DNA from: Edaphovirga cremea
Lineage (GTDB): Bacteria > Pseudomonadota > Gammaproteobacteria > Enterobacterales > Enterobacteriaceae
Length of the DNA: 64,000 nt
Reading direction: 5' to 3'
Assembly (NCBI RefSeq): GCF_003332275.1
Contig: NZ_QOVA01000002.1
Span: 310,001-374,000 of the forward strand
How positions within the stretch are numbered: position 1 is the first letter of the stretch; every line of letters starts with the position of its first letter. Below, one piece after another: positions 41,586 through 52,072 of this stretch. The position numbers and the translations under genes are program-made. The notes beneath the pieces were generated by a model. That model was not told the origin of the DNA, did not search any database, and saw only the letters and a list, made by a program, of their open reading frames with translations.

Positions 41586-41891
41586 TCAGGCTTTTTCAAG
41601 AATATGGATGACCACATCCAGAACATCCTGTTTGATGGTTGCACGATGCTGGTCCATATGATCCATCTGTTGATGTTGTTCCAGATGGCTGAGGCTTTCC
41701 CACTCTTCCAGCATAAAAATGGAATCTGGCGCCGTTTTACGCCATGGAACCTGAGCATTGAAATCCACCATCGGCACGTAGCTGACGCAACCATGTTCAG
41801 CGAGCACGGTAGGGAGCAATTTTTCAATCTCTCGCATTACGGCCTCGCGGCGTCCTGGTTTGACTTTGATTTCAGCAATAACGGTGATCAT
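41586..41891 (-). CDS. ygiN: Quinol monooxygenase YgiN
   Basis: 101 residues of the ABM (antibiotic biosynthesis monooxygenase) ferredoxin-like fold (MITVIAEIKVKPGRREAVMR, FMLEEWESLSHLEQH). E. coli YgiN oxidises menadiol and is paired with MdaB in a quinone redox cycle. 23 bases downstream of mdaB, evidently one operon. Confidence 0.93.
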   Translation of the reverse strand: MITVIAEIKVKPGRREAVMREIEKLLPTVLAEHGCVSYVPMVDFNAQVPWRKTAPDSIFMLEEWESLSHLEQHQQMDHMDQHRATIKQDVLDVVIHILEKA

Positions 41892-41914
41892 GCCCCACCC
41901 CTTGTTACATTCTG

Positions 41915-42496
41915 TCAGTTGAAAATATTACCCAGATGTTCGCGATAGCGGGCAATATCACCGGTAATATCAGGCTGCTTGATAACATCATTGCACATAA
42001 ATGTTGGCAGTGCCTCCATCCCGAGGAATTGATTGGCCTTATGGAATGGCAGGTAAACACCATCAACCCCCACGCCGTGGAAGAAATCATCACGGTCGAT
42101 GAAAGCTTCTACAGGGGCATTCCAGGTCACTGACAGCATGTAGGTTTTGCCCTGGATCAGGCCGCCGGAGCCGTATTTTTTAGAGGCATCGGAACGCGTG
42201 CGACCATCGCTAGCGTAGAGTTTGCCGTGACCCTCGGTAAAGACGTCATCAATATATTTTTTCACGATCCATGGCGCGCCCATCCACCAACCTGGCATTT
42301 GGTAAATAACGGTATCGGCCCACAGAAAACTCTCCACTTCGGCGGCAATGTCATAACCCTGATCTACCTGGGTCTCACGAATCTCATGCCCATTGTCACG
42401 CAAAAAACTGGCGGCGATATCCGTCAGCGTGCTGTTCAACTCACCTTTTGAGTGAGCAAAAGCTTTGCCACCATTGATTATCAGTATCTTGCTCAT
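41915..42496 (-). CDS. mdaB: NADPH:quinone oxidoreductase MdaB
   Basis: 193 residues. Flavodoxin-like fold: MSKILIINGGKAFAHSKGEL with the FAD-binding loop, YQMPGWWMGAPWIVKKYID and the GHGKLYASDGRTR segment. Two-electron reduction of quinones protects against semiquinone stress. AACGAGATGAACTAAA precedes the ATG. Cotranscribed with ygiN. Confidence 0.95.
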   Translation of the reverse strand: MSKILIINGGKAFAHSKGELNSTLTDIAASFLRDNGHEIRETQVDQGYDIAAEVESFLWADTVIYQMPGWWMGAPWIVKKYIDDVFTEGHGKLYASDGRTRSDASKKYGSGGLIQGKTYMLSVTWNAPVEAFIDRDDFFHGVGVDGVYLPFHKANQFLGMEALPTFMCNDVIKQPDITGDIARYREHLGNIFN

Positions 42497-42788
42497 TTTA
42501 GTTCATCTCGTTATGAAAACATTGGCTACAGTTTAACGATCTGGGGCTCGAATGAAAATGTGCGATGGCGCACAACACTATTGACTGTTAAGCAATAAAT
42601 GGTTGGGTTTTGCTCTTCGGGACGATAAATCCCCCGGCAAAGCGTTGTCATGTGGGCTTGCAGCACCAGCATCTGTGACAGTGATACAGCAGATGATGTA
42701 CTATCGCGCACAGAACCTGCCACCTACTGCGGGTGTTGGTTAACATTTTTGCGAATGGCAACGCCACGGGTCTGAGGATGAATAATTA

Positions 42789-45062
42789 ATGAGTGAATTG
42801 ACTCATGACGGTGCAGAGCGCCTTGCACTGCACAAGTTTACAGAGAACGCCTACCTGAACTATTCCATGTACGTCATCATGGATCGGGCGTTACCTTTTA
42901 TTGGCGATGGCCTGAAGCCCGTTCAACGGCGCATTGTCTATGCCATGTCTGAACTGGGGCTGAACTCCAGCGCGAAGTTCAAGAAGTCGGCCCGTACCGT
43001 CGGTGACGTACTGGGTAAATATCATCCGCACGGCGACAGCGCCTGCTATGAAGCCATGGTACTGATGGCACAGCCTTTCTCCTATCGCTACACGCTGGTT
43101 GACGGGCAGGGGAACTGGGGTGCGCCGGATGATCCGAAGTCCTTCGCCGCCATGCGTTATACCGAATCGCGCCTGTCCAAATACGCAGAAATACTGCTGC
43201 GTGAGCTGGGCCAGGGAACGGTAGATTGGGTGCCAAACTTTGACGGAACGATGGAGGAGCCGAAAATGCTGCCTGCACGTCTGCCAAATATCCTGTTGAA
43301 TGGCACCACCGGTATTGCAGTAGGGATGGCTACCGATATTCCGCCGCATAACCTGCGGGAAATCGCCAAAGCGGCAGTTATGCTGCTGGAAAAACCCGAC
43401 ACGACGCTTGATGAATTACTGGAATTTGTCCAGGGCCCCGATTATCCGACGGAAGCGGAAATCATTACCCCGCGCGATGAGATCCGAAAAATTTACCAGG
43501 GTGGTCGTGGTTCGGTGCGTATGCGCGCTGTATGGAGTAAAGAGGAGGGCGCTGCCGTTATTACCGCGCTGCCGCATCAGGTCTCCGGTGCAAAAGTGCT
43601 GGAGCAGATCGCCAACCAGATGCGGGCGAAAAAGCTGCCAATGGTGGAAGATCTGCGTGATGAATCGGATCACGAAAATCCGACGCGTTTGGTGATCGTT
43701 CCCCGCTCCAACCGGATAGATCTGGATCAGGTGATGAACCACCTGTTTGCCACTACCGATCTGGAGAGAAGTTACCGCATCAACATGAACATGATCGGTC
43801 TGGATCACCGCCCGACGGTAAAAGGGCTGGTGGAGATCCTGACTGAGTGGTTGGCATACCGTCGAAGCACGGTTCGTCGCCGCTTGAACCATCGTCTCGA
43901 AAAAGTATTAAAACGTTTGCACATCCTTGAGGGTTTGCTGACGGCATTCCTGAATATCGATGAAGTGATCCATATTATTCGCAGTGAAGATGAGCCGAAG
44001 CCCGTATTGATGGAGCGCTTTGCCTTAAGCGACACGCAAGCCGAAGCGATTCTGGAACTGAAATTACGGCACCTGGCCAAGCTGGAAGAAGTGAAAATCC
44101 GCGGTGAGCAGGAAGAACTGGCAAAAGAACGCGATCAGTTGCAGGCGTTGCTGGCGTCAGAACGTAAACTGAGCAACTTGATTAAAAAAGAGATCCAGGC
44201 AGATGCAGAAGCCTATGGCGATGATCGTCGGTCTCCACTGAAAGAGCGTGAAGAGGCAAAGGCGATGAGCGAGCATGATTTTGTGCCGTCAGAGCCGGTC
44301 ACCATCGTTCTGTCAGAAATGGGCTGGGTGCGCAGTGCCAAGGGGCATGATATCGATCCATCCGGCCTGAACTACAAGGCGGGTGACAGCTTCCGTGCCG
44401 CCGCTCGCGGTAAATCCAACCAGCCGGTGGTGTTCATTGACTCGACCGGGCGCAGTTATGCGTTGGATCCGTTAACGCTGCCATCGGCACGCGGGCAGGG
44501 CGAACCTCTGACCGGTAAATTGACGCCGCCACCGGGCGCAACAATTGCGCAGGTGTTGATGGCACCAGACGATCAGAAACTGTTGATGGCGTCAGATGCC
44601 GGTTATGGATTCGTCTGTACCTTCAACGATCTGGTTGCCCGCAACCGTGCAGGCAAGGCAATGCTTACCCTGCCTGAAAATGCCAACGCGCTGGCTCCGC
44701 TTGAGATTTATGGGCCGGACGACATGTTGCTGTCAATTACGCTGGCTGGCCGCATGCTGATGTTCCCGGTCGCTGATTTACCACAGCTTTCAAAGGGTAA
44801 GGGCAACAAAATTGTCTCGATCCCTTCAGCGCAAGTGGTGTCTGGCGAAGATCGGTTGGCGTGGTTGTTTGTGCTGCCACCGCAGACGTCGGTGACGTTG
44901 TACGTGGGCAAACGCAAGTTGACGCTGCGTCCGGAAGACTTGCAGAAGTTCCGTGCCGAGCGTGGCCGTAAAGGCACGTTGTTGCCGCGGGGCCTCCAGA
45001 AGATTGATCGTGTTGAAGTCGATGCTCCGGCACGGCCACCTTCGGGCGACAGCGAAGAGTAA
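42789..45062 (+). CDS. parC: DNA topoisomerase IV subunit A ParC
   Basis: 757 residues, five more than E. coli. N-terminal breakage-reunion domain with the catalytic Tyr in [11 protein letters not shown] (Tyr124), coiled-coil gate and C-terminal beta-pinwheel. The quinolone-determining region reads [12 protein letters not shown], with Ser84 and Glu88 equivalent to E. coli Ser80 and Glu84, that is, the wild-type sensitive residues. Starts about 2.2 kb beyond parE with the LysR and mdaB-ygiN genes between them. Confidence 0.97.
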   Translation: MSELTHDGAERLALHKFTENAYLNYSMYVIMDRALPFIGDGLKPVQRRIVYAMSELGLNSSAKFKKSARTVGDVLGKYHPHGDSACYEAMVLMAQPFSYRYTLVDGQGNWGAPDDPKSFAAMRYTESRLSKYAEILLRELGQGTVDWVPNFDGTMEEPKMLPARLPNILLNGTTGIAVGMATDIPPHNLREIAKAAVMLLEKPDTTLDELLEFVQGPDYPTEAEIITPRDEIRKIYQGGRGSVRMRAVWSKEEGAAVITALPHQVSGAKVLEQIANQMRAKKLPMVEDLRDESDHENPTRLVIVPRSNRIDLDQVMNHLFATTDLERSYRINMNMIGLDHRPTVKGLVEILTEWLAYRRSTVRRRLNHRLEKVLKRLHILEGLLTAFLNIDEVIHIIRSEDEPKPVLMERFALSDTQAEAILELKLRHLAKLEEVKIRGEQEELAKERDQLQALLASERKLSNLIKKEIQADAEAYGDDRRSPLKEREEAKAMSEHDFVPSEPVTIVLSEMGWVRSAKGHDIDPSGLNYKAGDSFRAAARGKSNQPVVFIDSTGRSYALDPLTLPSARGQGEPLTGKLTPPPGATIAQVLMAPDDQKLLMASDAGYGFVCTFNDLVARNRAGKAMLTLPENANALAPLEIYGPDDMLLSITLAGRMLMFPVADLPQLSKGKGNKIVSIPSAQVVSGEDRLAWLFVLPPQTSVTLYVGKRKLTLRPEDLQKFRAERGRKGTLLPRGLQKIDRVEVDAPARPPSGDSEE

Positions 45063-45079
45063 ATTCCCGACGCAATGTC

Positions 45080-45115
45080 CGTCAGAGTGTGCCCGCATAC
45101 TCTGACGGTTTTATT
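45080..45115 (+). terminator. Terminator after parC
   Basis: CCGTCAGAGT pairs perfectly with ACTCTGACGG and is followed by TTTTATTATC. Confidence 0.9.
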
Positions 45116-45353
45116 ATCACGCGTCAGGCAAGTCGTTCTGTTCAAGTGGAAAATTCAGCCATTATTCACTTTTTGCATTAATATAACCGTTGTATCGCTC
45201 AGGCTGAGGCTTGAAAATAGCGGTGATTAAATGTCAGGTGAGCAGGGCGCCTTCTTATATAAGAATTCCCCTAGATGATTAAGCAAGGGATCCGTGCGGT
45301 TTTTTGCGGTTTTGCCGCAATACCGACGACGGTTGCAGGCTAAAGAGGTTGTT

Positions 45354-46088
45354 ATGCTAGGTATTTTGCGTGTCATTATTGTCACCTTACTCTGTACCCT
45401 TATTTGTATTGTCGGTTCTGTCTATTGCATTTTCAGTCCGCGAAACCCACGCCATGTGGCGACGTTTGGCCATATGTTTGGCCGTCTGGCTCCGATTTTC
45501 GGTTTAACGGTGGAAACCCGCATTCCTCCTGACGTCAGTGAGTACGGTAACTGTATCTATATTGCCAACCATCAGAATAATTACGATATGGTGACGGTTT
45601 CCAACGCCTTACAGCCGCGCACGGTGACCGTTGGCAAGAAAAGTCTGGCGTGGATCCCCTTCTTTGGGCAACTTTACTGGCTGACCGGTAATTTGCTGAT
45701 TGACCGGGAAAACCGTGCCAAAGCGCATGGCACCATTGCGCAAATTGCCGAGCAGTTTCAGAAGAAAGATATCTCGATCTGGATGTTTCCTGAAGGAACC
45801 CGCAGTCGTGGGCGCGGGCTGATGCCTTTCAAAACGGGGGCTTTTCATGCGGCCATTACAGCCGGTGTACCGATCGTGCCGATTTGTGTGTCCAATACCC
45901 ACGGCAAAGTGAAGATGAATCGCTGGTCGAATGGTCTGGTTCTTATTGAAATGCTGCCGCCTGTCGACACCTCGCAATATAGTAAAGAGCGGGTACGTGA
46001 CCTGTCGGAGTATTGCCAACGGATCATGCAGGAAAAGATCGCTCAGCTTGATGCTGAGGTAGCGCAGCGCGAAGCGGCGAAGAAATAA
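45354..46088 (+). CDS. plsC: 1-acyl-sn-glycerol-3-phosphate acyltransferase PlsC
   Basis: 244 residues. N-terminal membrane anchor (LGILRVIIVTLLCTLICIVG), acyltransferase motif I NHQNNYD (HX4D), motif III FPEGTRSRG and a VPIVPI motif IV. It adds the second acyl chain to make phosphatidic acid. Start taken at MLGILRV after AAAGAGGTTGTT; 20 open codons upstream are not conserved. Confidence 0.96.
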   Translation: MLGILRVIIVTLLCTLICIVGSVYCIFSPRNPRHVATFGHMFGRLAPIFGLTVETRIPPDVSEYGNCIYIANHQNNYDMVTVSNALQPRTVTVGKKSLAWIPFFGQLYWLTGNLLIDRENRAKAHGTIAQIAEQFQKKDISIWMFPEGTRSRGRGLMPFKTGAFHAAITAGVPIVPICVSNTHGKVKMNRWSNGLVLIEMLPPVDTSQYSKERVRDLSEYCQRIMQEKIAQLDAEVAQREAAKK

Positions 46089-46185
46089 ATAATAACGTCG
46101 AATCTACTTTTTTATTTTCGCCCGATGGGTACGTTATCAGGCGGGTTGCATAAACAGTTTTGAGATTGCTTTTCACGGAGAAAAT

Positions 46186-47613
46186 ATGTCACTCAGTCGA
46201 CGTCAGTTTATACAGGCATCGGGCATGGCGATGGTTGCAGGAGCCATGCCGCTGAGGGCACAGGCGAGTGGACCGCAAGCGGCATTACCTGTTCCACCCT
46301 TATTGGAGTCGCGCCGTGGTCAGCCCGTATTTCTAACCATGCAAAATGCGCATTGGTCTTTTATTGGCGGCAATAAAGCCAATGTCTGGGGGCTGAATGG
46401 TATGTACCTTGGCCCGACCGTGCGTGTTTACAGTGGCGATGACGTAAAACTGATTTACAGCAACCGACTGGCTGAGCCGGTGTCGATGACGGTCAGTGGC
46501 TTACAGGTACCGGGCTCCCTGGTGGGTGGGGCGGCGAGAATGATTTCCCCCGGCGTCGACTGGTCGCCGGTATTACCGATTCGTCAGCCCGCAGCGACTT
46601 GTTGGTATCATGCCAACACGCCAAACCGCATGGCTCCCCATATCTATAACGGTCTGGCGGGAATGTGGCTGGTTGAGGACAGCGTCAGCAAGTCCTTGCC
46701 GTTGCCCAATCACTATGGCGTTGATGATTTTCCGGTGATCCTGCAAGACAAGCGTCTGGATAACTTCGGCGTGCCGCAATATGACTCACCGGGGCAAGGC
46801 GGTTTTGTCGGTGATACGTTGCTGGTCAACGGTGTACAGAGTCCTTTTGTCGAAGTCTCACGCGGATGGGTGCGTTTGCGGTTATTGAATGCCTCCAACT
46901 CCCGTCGTTATTTGCTGCAGCTCAGCGATGGCCGTCCCTTCAACGTCGTTGCCTCCGATTTGGGCTTCTTGCCTGCACCGGTTAGTGTTCAGCGATTGTC
47001 CCTTGCGCCGGGTGAACGTCGCGAGGTGGTCATTGATATGTCACAGGGTGACGAGGTGTCGATTACCGCGGGTGAGTCAGCGGGGATTATGGATCGTTTG
47101 CGCGGTCTGTTCGAACCCTCAAGCATTTTGATTTCAACGCTGGTTCTGACCTTGAAACCCACCGGCCTGTTGCCTCTGGTCACCGATAATCTGCCCATGC
47201 GTTTGCTGCCGGATCAAATCCTCAGCGGTAACGTCGTGCGTACCCGCGAATTCCGCCTGGGAGACAGTCTGCCGGGCATCAACGGTGCTATCTGGGATAT
47301 GAACCGTATCGATGTGCAGGCGCTGCAAGGTACCTGGGAACGCTGGAAGATCCACGCAGATATGCCGCAGTCTTTTCACATTCAGGGGGTCTCTTTCCTG
47401 GTGAAGAACGTCAATGGCGCAGCGCCATTGGTGGAGGATTCTGGCTTCAAGGACACCGTTTGGGTGGATGGTGATGTCGATCTGCTGGTCTATTTCAATC
47501 AGCCTTCGTTCGAGCACTTCCCCTTCCTCTACTACAGCCAAACGCTGGAGATGGCCGATCGGGGTTCAGCGGGTCAATTGTTGGTTCAACCCGCTGTGCT
47601 GTTATCCCAATAA
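46186..47613 (+). CDS. ftsP: Cell division protein FtsP (SufI)
   Basis: 475 residues. Twin-arginine signal (SLSRRQFIQASG with an AQA-type cleavage site near residue 27) and a three-domain multicopper-oxidase-like fold without the copper ligands. It protects the divisome under stress and is a standard Tat substrate. ACGGAGAAAAT precedes the ATG. Follows plsC after 97 bases, the E. coli arrangement. Confidence 0.95.
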   Translation: MSLSRRQFIQASGMAMVAGAMPLRAQASGPQAALPVPPLLESRRGQPVFLTMQNAHWSFIGGNKANVWGLNGMYLGPTVRVYSGDDVKLIYSNRLAEPVSMTVSGLQVPGSLVGGAARMISPGVDWSPVLPIRQPAATCWYHANTPNRMAPHIYNGLAGMWLVEDSVSKSLPLPNHYGVDDFPVILQDKRLDNFGVPQYDSPGQGGFVGDTLLVNGVQSPFVEVSRGWVRLRLLNASNSRRYLLQLSDGRPFNVVASDLGFLPAPVSVQRLSLAPGERREVVIDMSQGDEVSITAGESAGIMDRLRGLFEPSSILISTLVLTLKPTGLLPLVTDNLPMRLLPDQILSGNVVRTREFRLGDSLPGINGAIWDMNRIDVQALQGTWERWKIHADMPQSFHIQGVSFLVKNVNGAAPLVEDSGFKDTVWVDGDVDLLVYFNQPSFEHFPFLYYSQTLEMADRGSAGQLLVQPAVLLSQ

Positions 47614-47651
47614 CGCTTCTGCTGAAATTGGAAAGTCATTTAAACCAGACG

Positions 47652-48689
47652 CTACGCGTTGGCCTTTTCTCTCAGTTGAAGAAGTGAGGACGCGTAATAC
47701 GGTAAATTGACGGTGTTGACCTGGCTGATGAGTTCGATCCAATCGGCAGGGAACGCGTCAATGCCATGAATTGCCCCGCAAATGGCAGTCGCCATTGCGC
47801 CGATGGTGTCAGTATCGCCCCCTAAATTTGCCGACAAAATGGCGCAACGTACCGGGTCCGTATTGGCACATTCCACGATTGCCAACGCCATGGGGATGGA
47901 TTCAATGCTGTCCATTCCTGCACCAAGCGTTTGGTACAACTCATACAGCATCTGATCGTCGGGCAGCGCATGCAGCGATTCTGCCAATGAGAGTGCGCGG
48001 GTGATTCGTCGCCCCAGCGATGGGCTACAGGTCGTGATTAGCTCGTTTTGTACCCGATCGGTCAGCTCGGGCAGCGCCTGTTTTATCTCCTGCCAGGAAC
48101 CCCCCTCAATCGCCTGACTCACTGACCAGGCGATTGCGAATGCACCCGCCACGGCGATATCAGATTTATGGGTGGGGCTACAGGATTGGCGAACAACGTT
48201 AATGAAGGCGGGTAAATCAGCCGTGCTGAACGCACAGCCCAGGGGGGAAATACGCATTGCCGCACCGTTGGTTATCCCGTTGGCCGGGATATTTTTAACC
48301 GCTATTCCGGCGCGAACTGTGATAAGCGCAGCTTTGGATGTGGGACCGAGGATGTTTTTTTCGAAGGCGTCAACACTCTCTGCCCACTCCAGGATTTTAA
48401 TCGCGATCAACTCAGGATCGACGCGTCCATGGGCTTCAATCAGTGATTCGGCGAGAGTAATGGCCTGTTGTGTATCGTCCGTGAACTCTCCTGCAATGTA
48501 CTCATTAGCTGAAATGTTCTCTTCTTGTCCCGGCAGAAAACGATCTATCCAACCAAAATGCTGGCGCACTCTCGACTGCGGCCAAAGCTCAGAAGGCATG
48601 CCCATGGCATCCCCTGCCGCCTGTCCAAAGAGTGCGCCCATAATTGCTCCATATGGCGCTGTTTTTGGATTCTTTTTTATAATTTTCAC
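47652..48689 (-). CDS. ADP-ribosylglycohydrolase-family protein
   Basis: 345 residues. DraG/ARH fold with the di-metal motifs: AAGDAMGMPSELWP near the N-terminus, FTDDTQQAITLAESL (first acidic cluster) and NLGGDTDTIGAMATAICGA (second). Enzymes of this family remove ADP-ribose from Arg, Ser or nucleosides, but many genomic members act on small metabolites. Start taken as GTG at 48689 with GGGAG seven bases upstream; a longer frame to 48824 lacks homology. Divergent from a GntR regulator, which probably controls it. This pair replaces what lies between ftsP and ygiQ in E. coli. Confidence 0.85.
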   Translation of the reverse strand: MKIIKKNPKTAPYGAIMGALFGQAAGDAMGMPSELWPQSRVRQHFGWIDRFLPGQEENISANEYIAGEFTDDTQQAITLAESLIEAHGRVDPELIAIKILEWAESVDAFEKNILGPTSKAALITVRAGIAVKNIPANGITNGAAMRISPLGCAFSTADLPAFINVVRQSCSPTHKSDIAVAGAFAIAWSVSQAIEGGSWQEIKQALPELTDRVQNELITTCSPSLGRRITRALSLAESLHALPDDQMLYELYQTLGAGMDSIESIPMALAIVECANTDPVRCAILSANLGGDTDTIGAMATAICGAIHGIDAFPADWIELISQVNTVNLPYYASSLLQLREKANA

Positions 48690-48881
48690 TGCAAGCTCCC
48701 TGATGCTGGAGTGAGTATTTCTATTGCCAGCCTTTTCAGAATAGACGAAAAAATGTTCCGAACGAGTCCAATATAGATCCAATTGATCAGAATGTGATGT
48801 GTATCGATATCCAATGAAAGCCATAAATCTTAATTACAGCTAATCTTGAGGAAACGCGTTGAATTCTGTCAGGGTAAATCT

Positions 48882-49625
48882 ATGCATGAACCGCATGGCT
48901 TTCTTCATCAGGTGAAGATGGCTTTTGAACACAGTGCGTTAGCGCCAAGATACATTCAGTTGGCCACGGGTATTGAAGAGGTGATCAGCTCGGGTGGATT
49001 AAGCGCCGGTGACTTCTTGCCACCGGAACGGGTGATGGCCGAGGCTTTGCAACTCTCACGGGTGACTATCAGTAAAGCCCTCGCCGTGCTGGAAGAGAAA
49101 CAACTGATTTCGCGCCTGCAGGGGATCGGCACGCGGATTAATCCGCAGATCCATTATTCGCTCATCAATGAAGCGGGTTTTACTGCTCACGTCATCCGCC
49201 ACGGTGGCAGTGTCAGTAATCAGTGGTTGCTGCGTTGTCTTATACCCGCTTGCGCCAGGATAGCCAAGTTTCTCGGGCTTGCGGTGGATACGCAAGTCGC
49301 CAAACTCCGCCGTTTACGCTTGATGAACGGTGAACCCGTCTCTCTGGAAACCACTTACATTCCGACGGATTTCCTGCCAGAGCCCGAGAAAGTGGATGAA
49401 TCGCTGTACGCGCTTTGGCAATCCAAGGGCATTAATCCAGATAAAAAACAGTTTAATTTGAAAGCATTGGCGTGCAGCGCGGACGTGGCTGAATTGCTTA
49501 ATATTGAACCCGGAACACCACTGCTGCGAATTCAACAGATAAGCCGCGATGCTCAGGGAAACATTCTGGAGTTTAGCGAGACGCTGTGCCGCAGCGATAT
49601 TTATGAGTTGGAAGTGTGGGGATGA
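48882..49625 (+). CDS. GntR/HutC-family transcriptional regulator (UTRA domain)
   Basis: 247 residues. N-terminal GntR winged helix (GDFLPPERVMAEALQLSRVT, ISKALAVLEEKQLISRLQGIG) and a C-terminal UTRA effector domain (RRLRLMNGEPVSLETTYIP, EFSETLCRSDIYELEV). UTRA domains bind small organic molecules such as sugars or amines. Divergent from the ADP-ribosylglycohydrolase gene across about 190 bases, so the likely target is that gene. The ATG at 48882 behind CAGGGTAAATCT is preferred to one 12 codons upstream. Confidence 0.85.
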   Translation: MHEPHGFLHQVKMAFEHSALAPRYIQLATGIEEVISSGGLSAGDFLPPERVMAEALQLSRVTISKALAVLEEKQLISRLQGIGTRINPQIHYSLINEAGFTAHVIRHGGSVSNQWLLRCLIPACARIAKFLGLAVDTQVAKLRRLRLMNGEPVSLETTYIPTDFLPEPEKVDESLYALWQSKGINPDKKQFNLKALACSADVAELLNIEPGTPLLRIQQISRDAQGNILEFSETLCRSDIYELEVWG

Positions 49626-49789
49626 GCTTTCAGCCTTTGCGCCGATTTTCTGGCAAAAATTGATCCTGCAAAATTATTTGACAGATAACCCTCTTCTTAG
49701 TGCTGCTAAATGCGTATAATCCCGCCCCTGTTTATTGGCGGAATGTTGCGCATTCCTGCCGCCAGCCCTTGGATACCGACGAGTTACCG

Positions 49790-51967
49790 ATGACCCCAAT
49801 CAGCCTGATCCAGCCAGAACGCGATCTCTTCTCCTATAAGCCCTACTGGGCCGAGTGTTTTGGCACTGCGCCTTTCCTGCCAATGAGCCGCGAAGAGATG
49901 GATCTGCTTGGCTGGGACAGTTGCGACATCATAGTGGTCACCGGCGACGCGTATGTCGATCATCCCAGTTTTGGCATGGCTATCGTAGGGCGCATGCTGG
50001 AAGCGCAGGGGTTTCGTGTGGGCATTATTGCCCAGCCGGATTGGACCAATAAGCAGGATTTCATGCGGTTAGGCAGGCCGAACCTTTTCTTCGGCGTCAC
50101 TGCCGGGAATATGGACTCGATGATCAATCGCTATACCGCCGATCGTAAAATGCGTCATGACGATGCCTATACGCCAGACAATCTCAGCGGTAAGCGCCCC
50201 GATCGCGCAACGGTGGTCTACAGCCAGCGCTGTAAAGAAGCCTACAAAGAGATCCCGGTTGTGCTGGGTGGGATTGAGGCCAGCCTAAGGCGCATTGCCC
50301 ATTATGATTACTGGTCTGATACGGTGCGCCGCTCAGTGCTGGTCGATTCCAAAGCGGATATGCTGGTGTACGGAAATGGCGAGCGGCCTTTGGTTGAACT
50401 GGCTCATCGCCTGGCGGCAGGGGAAAAGATCGCGACCATTACTGATGTGCGCAACACGGCGATTATGCGAAAAGAGGCGTTGCCAGGATGGAGCGGAGTT
50501 GACTCTACCCGCCTGGATAAACCGGGCCGCATTGAGCCAATCCTGAATCCCTATGGCGACGATCTGCCGTGTGCGGAGGCAACGGGCGACACCGAGGCCA
50601 AACCGATCACGGTGAGGGCGGCTAAACCCAAGCCGTGGGAAAAGACCTATGTTTTGCTGCCTTCCTATGAAAAAGTGAAAGCTGACAAAGTGTTGTATGC
50701 CCATACCTCACGTATTTTGCATCATGAAACCAATCCGGGGTGCGCCCGGGCGCTGATGCAAAAACATGGCGATCGTTATCTTTGGGTCAACCCACCGGCT
50801 ATTCCGCTGAGTACCGATGAGATGGACAGCGTATTTGCGCTGCCATACCAACGTATCCCGCATCCGGCTTATGGTACCTCGCGGATCCCGGCCTACGACA
50901 TGATCCGTTTTTCAATCAATATCATGCGTGGCTGCTACGGTGGTTGTTCATTCTGTTCCATCACCGAACACGAAGGGCGTATTATCCAGAGCCGTTCTGA
51001 ATCGTCGATCATTCGTGAAATCGAAGAGATTCGCGACAAAGTGCCGGGTTTTACCGGGGTGATCTCCGATTTGGGTGGGCCAACTGCCAACATGTATATG
51101 CTGCGCTGCCAATCACCCAAGGCTGAACAGACCTGTCGTCGTGCGTCGTGCGTTTACCCGGAAATCTGTACCCATATGGACACCAACCACGAGCCAACGA
51201 TCAAACTATACCGTCGTGCGCGGGCCTTGGACGGGGTGAAAAAAATCCTGATTGCGTCTGGCGTGCGTTACGATCTGGCCGTTGAAGATCCCCGTTATAT
51301 CAAGGAATTGGCAACGCACCACGTGGGTGGGTATTTGAAGATTGCGCCGGAGCACACCGAGCAGGGGCCGTTATCAAAAATGTTGAAGCCGGGGATGGGA
51401 AGCTACCAGCGTTTCAAGGAGCTGTTTGATACCTATTCCCGTCAGGCGGGCAAAGAGCAGTATCTGATCCCCTATTTCATCGCTGCCCATCCCGGAACGC
51501 AGGACGAAGATATGGTGAATCTGGCGCTGTGGCTGAAAAAGAATCGTTTCCGCCTCGATCAGGTACAAAACTTCTATCCTTCGCCGATGGCGACCTCAAC
51601 GACGATGTATTACACCGGAAAAAACCCGCTGGGCAAGGTGGATTACAAAAGTGAGGATGTGGTGGTACCGCGCGGTGATCGTCAGCGGCGTCTGCATAAA
51701 GCTCTGCTGCGCTATCACGATCCGGCGAACTGGCCATTGATCCGCAATGCGTTGGAAGAGATGGGTCTGAAGCATTTGATCGGTAGCCGCAGGGAGTGCC
51801 TGATCCCGGCACCGTCGATTGAGGAGAGCCGGGCAGCGAAGCGCATGGTGCGTAATAGCCAACCCGCGATGACCAAGCATACGGGACAACCGTCGCCGCG
51901 TCCTGCGACAGCGCCAGTGGCGAAGGCACTGAAGCGTAAAGTCCGCACGCCGACCAAAAGCCGCTAA
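49790..51967 (+). CDS. ygiQ: Radical SAM protein YgiQ (UPF0313)
   Basis: 725 residues. N-terminal UPF0313 domain, a B12-binding-like fold ([20 protein letters not shown]), and a radical SAM core with the iron-sulfur motif GCYGGCSFC (Cys382, Cys386, Cys389). The C-terminal tail is basic and of low complexity. The reaction is unknown. Start taken at [16 protein letters not shown] by homology; upstream codons are not conserved. Confidence 0.94.
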   Translation: MTPISLIQPERDLFSYKPYWAECFGTAPFLPMSREEMDLLGWDSCDIIVVTGDAYVDHPSFGMAIVGRMLEAQGFRVGIIAQPDWTNKQDFMRLGRPNLFFGVTAGNMDSMINRYTADRKMRHDDAYTPDNLSGKRPDRATVVYSQRCKEAYKEIPVVLGGIEASLRRIAHYDYWSDTVRRSVLVDSKADMLVYGNGERPLVELAHRLAAGEKIATITDVRNTAIMRKEALPGWSGVDSTRLDKPGRIEPILNPYGDDLPCAEATGDTEAKPITVRAAKPKPWEKTYVLLPSYEKVKADKVLYAHTSRILHHETNPGCARALMQKHGDRYLWVNPPAIPLSTDEMDSVFALPYQRIPHPAYGTSRIPAYDMIRFSINIMRGCYGGCSFCSITEHEGRIIQSRSESSIIREIEEIRDKVPGFTGVISDLGGPTANMYMLRCQSPKAEQTCRRASCVYPEICTHMDTNHEPTIKLYRRARALDGVKKILIASGVRYDLAVEDPRYIKELATHHVGGYLKIAPEHTEQGPLSKMLKPGMGSYQRFKELFDTYSRQAGKEQYLIPYFIAAHPGTQDEDMVNLALWLKKNRFRLDQVQNFYPSPMATSTTMYYTGKNPLGKVDYKSEDVVVPRGDRQRRLHKALLRYHDPANWPLIRNALEEMGLKHLIGSRRECLIPAPSIEESRAAKRMVRNSQPAMTKHTGQPSPRPATAPVAKALKRKVRTPTKSR

Positions 51968-52037
51968 AAGGCTATGTCGAGAAGACAGTGTTGATAAGTC
52001 TATGTTGATAAGACTATGCCGGTAACGCGTTGCAGAC

Positions 52038-52065
52038 AAAAAACCCCGCTTGCGCAGGGTTTTTT
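52038..52065. terminator. Bidirectional terminator ygiQ/dkgA
   Basis: AAAAAACCCCGC-TT-GCGCAGGGTTTTTT, a stem with one bulge and A/T runs on both sides. Confidence 0.85.
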
Positions 52066-52072
52066 ACATGGT

